Assembly (NCBI RefSeq): GCF_001712755.1
Contig: NZ_MDKC01000013.1
Location: 248,001-312,000, forward strand
Source: Gottfriedia luciferensis
Lineage (GTDB): Bacteria > Bacillota > Bacilli > Bacillales > Bacillaceae_G
DNA length: 64,000 nt
Direction: 5' to 3'
The first letter of the stretch is position 1, and each line of letters begins with the position of its first letter. The position numbers and the translations under genes are program-made. Below the pieces are notes generated by a model, which did no database searches, had not been told where the DNA came from, and saw nothing but the letters and a program-made list of their open reading frames with translations. Below, in pieces: positions 62,234 through 64,000 of the stretch.

Positions 62234-62827
62234 TTGGCTAATAAGGCAGAAAACAATGTTGAAAGTCGTTCAGAACATAGAAAACTTAAGAATAAGGATG
62301 ATGGTTTAAGTAGTAAACGATATTTTTCGTTAATACTCTCGATAGCTGGAGTACTTATAATTGGTGCTACAGCAATTTTTTATGTTTACCCAAAAATAAT
62401 GAATGAAGGTAATATTCATCCGCAAAATGCTTCTACACAGGCAGCAGCGGATAAGGAAGTAAAAAAAGAAGCAAAGAGTGAAAAGGCGACTGAAACAAAA
62501 ACTAAGGAAGTTGCTAAAGAAACAACTAAGAAGGAAGCGACTTCTAAGGAAACAAAAGTCACCGATGAAGAAAAGCAATCAAAAGATTATGTTTTACCGG
62601 AAAGTAATAGTAGAAAACTAACGAATGCAGATCTAATAAAATTAGCTCCTAATGAATTGCGTTTAGCTAGAAATGAGATTTATGCTAGGCATGGTTTAGT
62701 ATTTAAATCTAGTGACTTGACGATTTATTTCAGCTCGAAGTCTTGGTATAAACCTAATCCAGCATATGGCGGAGAGCTTAATGATGTTGAAAAATATAAT
62801 TTAAGTTTAATTAAATCTAGGGAATAG
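62234..62827 (+). CDS. membrane-anchored YARHG-domain protein
   Basis: The 197-residue protein has a cytoplasmic charged N-terminus, a membrane helix at about 32-52 (LILSIAGVLIIGATAIFYVY), an extracytoplasmic Lys/Glu/Thr-rich linker (about 70-120) and a C-terminal YARHG domain (LRLARNEIYARHGLVFKSSD, LNDVEKYNLSLIK). YARHG domains occur in extracellular proteins of Firmicutes, and their ligand is not known. TTG start with GGGGAGTGA upstream. It lies 185 bp after the propeller gene. Confidence 0.86.
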   Translation: MANKAENNVESRSEHRKLKNKDDGLSSKRYFSLILSIAGVLIIGATAIFYVYPKIMNEGNIHPQNASTQAAADKEVKKEAKSEKATETKTKEVAKETTKKEATSKETKVTDEEKQSKDYVLPESNSRKLTNADLIKLAPNELRLARNEIYARHGLVFKSSDLTIYFSSKSWYKPNPAYGGELNDVEKYNLSLIKSRE

Positions 62828-62935
62828 TTGGAAAATGACAGTTACATCAAAAGCTAGTAAAAAAGCAAAGTTCAGTGATTGATGAACTTTGCTTTTTTAC
62901 TGACGCTTTTTGATAAGGAAATACTTGAGTATGTC

Positions 62936-64000
62936 TTAAAGTTTAATCTCGGTTACTTGACTATCTAACCATTTTAAGATTTTCTTTGCTCCATTTTTCT
63001 TAGCTACTTCTTTTACTGTCATTCCTTCCACATTCTTTATTGATAAGTCGGCACCTTTTTTTATTAGATACTGGAATGTTTTTACATCATCAACTTCATA
63101 AGTTGTATCAAAAATAGGTGATTCTCCTGAACTGTCTTGCTGGTTTATATCTGCCCCGTATTTTAGTAGTAAGTCAATTGCTTGCTTGTCTCCCATAGAA
63201 GCAGCGGCGTGTAAGATTGTCCAATCATCTGCATCTCCTATAGAAGGATTAGCTCCGTTATCAAGTAATAACTTTAAAATTTCCAAGTTAAGATGATCTT
63301 CATCAGTATATGAAGCTTTGAGAAGTGGAGATTCGTAGTTATCATTCAATTCATTTACGTCTGCTCCTTCGTCAATTAACTTTTTAACTTGTTCAATATC
63401 GTTATCAAGTACTGCTTGCGTTAATGGTGTTTCCGCAGCTAAAAAGCCATCAACGAATGATTGTGCTAGCGGAATCGCTTTTTCTACTAATAAACCTGCA
63501 CCGACTATAACCCCGAATGACAAACCGAATACAATTACTGCAATTCCGTATACGCGTTTTGGTGTTTTAAATTTAATATCACTTTCTACATTATTAAAAT
63601 GATGCAAAGCGTTAATACGTTTAGGTAAAGTTGGATGGGACATTAATCGTTCACTTAACCAAATTAAAAAGCCTTTTTCATTACTACTATTTAATAAATA
63701 TTCACGCTGATCAATTTGTTGATAATATTTCCGACCAACGGCTAACATTGTAAGTGCTTGAGTCGATGCTTCAAAATCATTTATATAATGACTAGCCATT
63801 CGATCGCTTGTATACTCACATGCACGGGAATATGCCGAGCCTAAAAAAGGAACCCAATTTGCAGGCAATACTAAAGCCTGTTTTAGAAGATGGTTTCGTT
63901 TAATATGTGCAAGTTCGTGTGCAATCACGAAATCAACTACTTTTGGATTTGATTCAATCTCTTCGAATAGATCTGAATATAAAACAATCATATTTCGTCC
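62936..64000 (-). CDS. M48-family metallopeptidase fused to ankyrin repeats (partial)
   Basis: The gene runs off the right edge; the visible 351 or more residues lack the N-terminus. The protease part has the zinc motif HELAH in FVIAHELAHIKRNH, a later Glu in ACEYTSDRM, and a membrane helix (GIAVIVFGLSFGVIVGAGLL). After it come about four ankyrin repeats (NDNYESPLLKASY, DDWTILHAAASMGDKQAIDL, GESPIFDTTYEVDDVKT, NVEGMTVKEVAKK) down to the C-terminus. The layout suggests a membrane protease whose repeats bind a substrate or partner. Confidence 0.9.
   Translation of the reverse strand, partial: GRNMIVLYSDLFEEIESNPKVVDFVIAHELAHIKRNHLLKQALVLPANWVPFLGSAYSRACEYTSDRMASHYINDFEASTQALTMLAVGRKYYQQIDQREYLLNSSNEKGFLIWLSERLMSHPTLPKRINALHHFNNVESDIKFKTPKRVYGIAVIVFGLSFGVIVGAGLLVEKAIPLAQSFVDGFLAAETPLTQAVLDNDIEQVKKLIDEGADVNELNDNYESPLLKASYTDEDHLNLEILKLLLDNGANPSIGDADDWTILHAAASMGDKQAIDLLLKYGADINQQDSSGESPIFDTTYEVDDVKTFQYLIKKGADLSIKNVEGMTVKEVAKKNGAKKILKWLDSQVTEIKL

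Overview
The window is AT-rich DNA of a low-GC Firmicute. GGAGG-type ribosome binding sites, many GTG and TTG starts, and the presence of sinI-sinR, comK, an eps operon, SecA2-SlaP and FabZ point to a member of the Bacillaceae, related to but distinct from Bacillus subtilis and the B. cereus group. I saw no rRNA, tRNA, transposase, prophage or CRISPR array.

Positions 1-16000 carry mixed chromosomal genes: a Crp/Fnr regulator, fabZ, a GrpB-family protein, an SNF2 helicase paired with a SWIM zinc-finger protein, a 40-bp minisatellite, a secreted M14 carboxypeptidase with a Thr/Gly repeat linker, a cold-shock protein, a CarD-type regulator, a lipase-like lipoprotein, a truncated haemoglobin and a large beta-helix protein.

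Positions 16100-49900 form one long exopolysaccharide locus. The first part follows the B. subtilis eps order (epsA, epsB, a candidate EAR element, epsC, galU, epsD, epsF, a GT2, epsG, galE, epsL, epsM, epsN). It continues with a SinR-like regulator, five more GT4 and three GT2 glycosyltransferases, a GT-D enzyme, a lipid-linked-glycan type ABC exporter, a deacetylase, a DUF115 protein and a kinase-like protein. Next comes a cytidylyltransferase / aldolase-fusion / HAD phosphatase set that looks like a CMP-keto-acid sugar pathway. A phosphoesterase and an LCP ligase close the locus. EpsB has lost its P-loop lysine, and three small unlisted proteins lie in or near the locus.

Positions 50400-54500 are the most unusual part. 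A SinR-type operator precedes an operon of three secreted helical proteins with related mature N-termini, plus a type I signal peptidase. It converges on sinI-sinR, exactly where B. subtilis has tapA-sipW-tasA, but the proteins are not TasA-like. On the sinIR side, a clear c-di-GMP-I (GEMM) riboswitch lies in the leader of sinI. Similar 16-bp palindromes stand before epsA, after epsB, before the kinase-like gene, before the CMP-sugar module and before the helical-protein operon. This suggests one SinI/SinR regulon controlling polysaccharide and surface proteins, with c-di-GMP as input.

Positions 54700-64000 hold a small ORF, a sigma factor divergent from comK, slaP-secA2, a PQQ-type beta-propeller protein, a YARHG protein and a truncated M48 protease-ankyrin fusion. 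Two copies of a roughly 0.5-kb noncoding element (12082-12599 and 54887-55348) are each flanked by an exact duplication of a different hairpin sequence.
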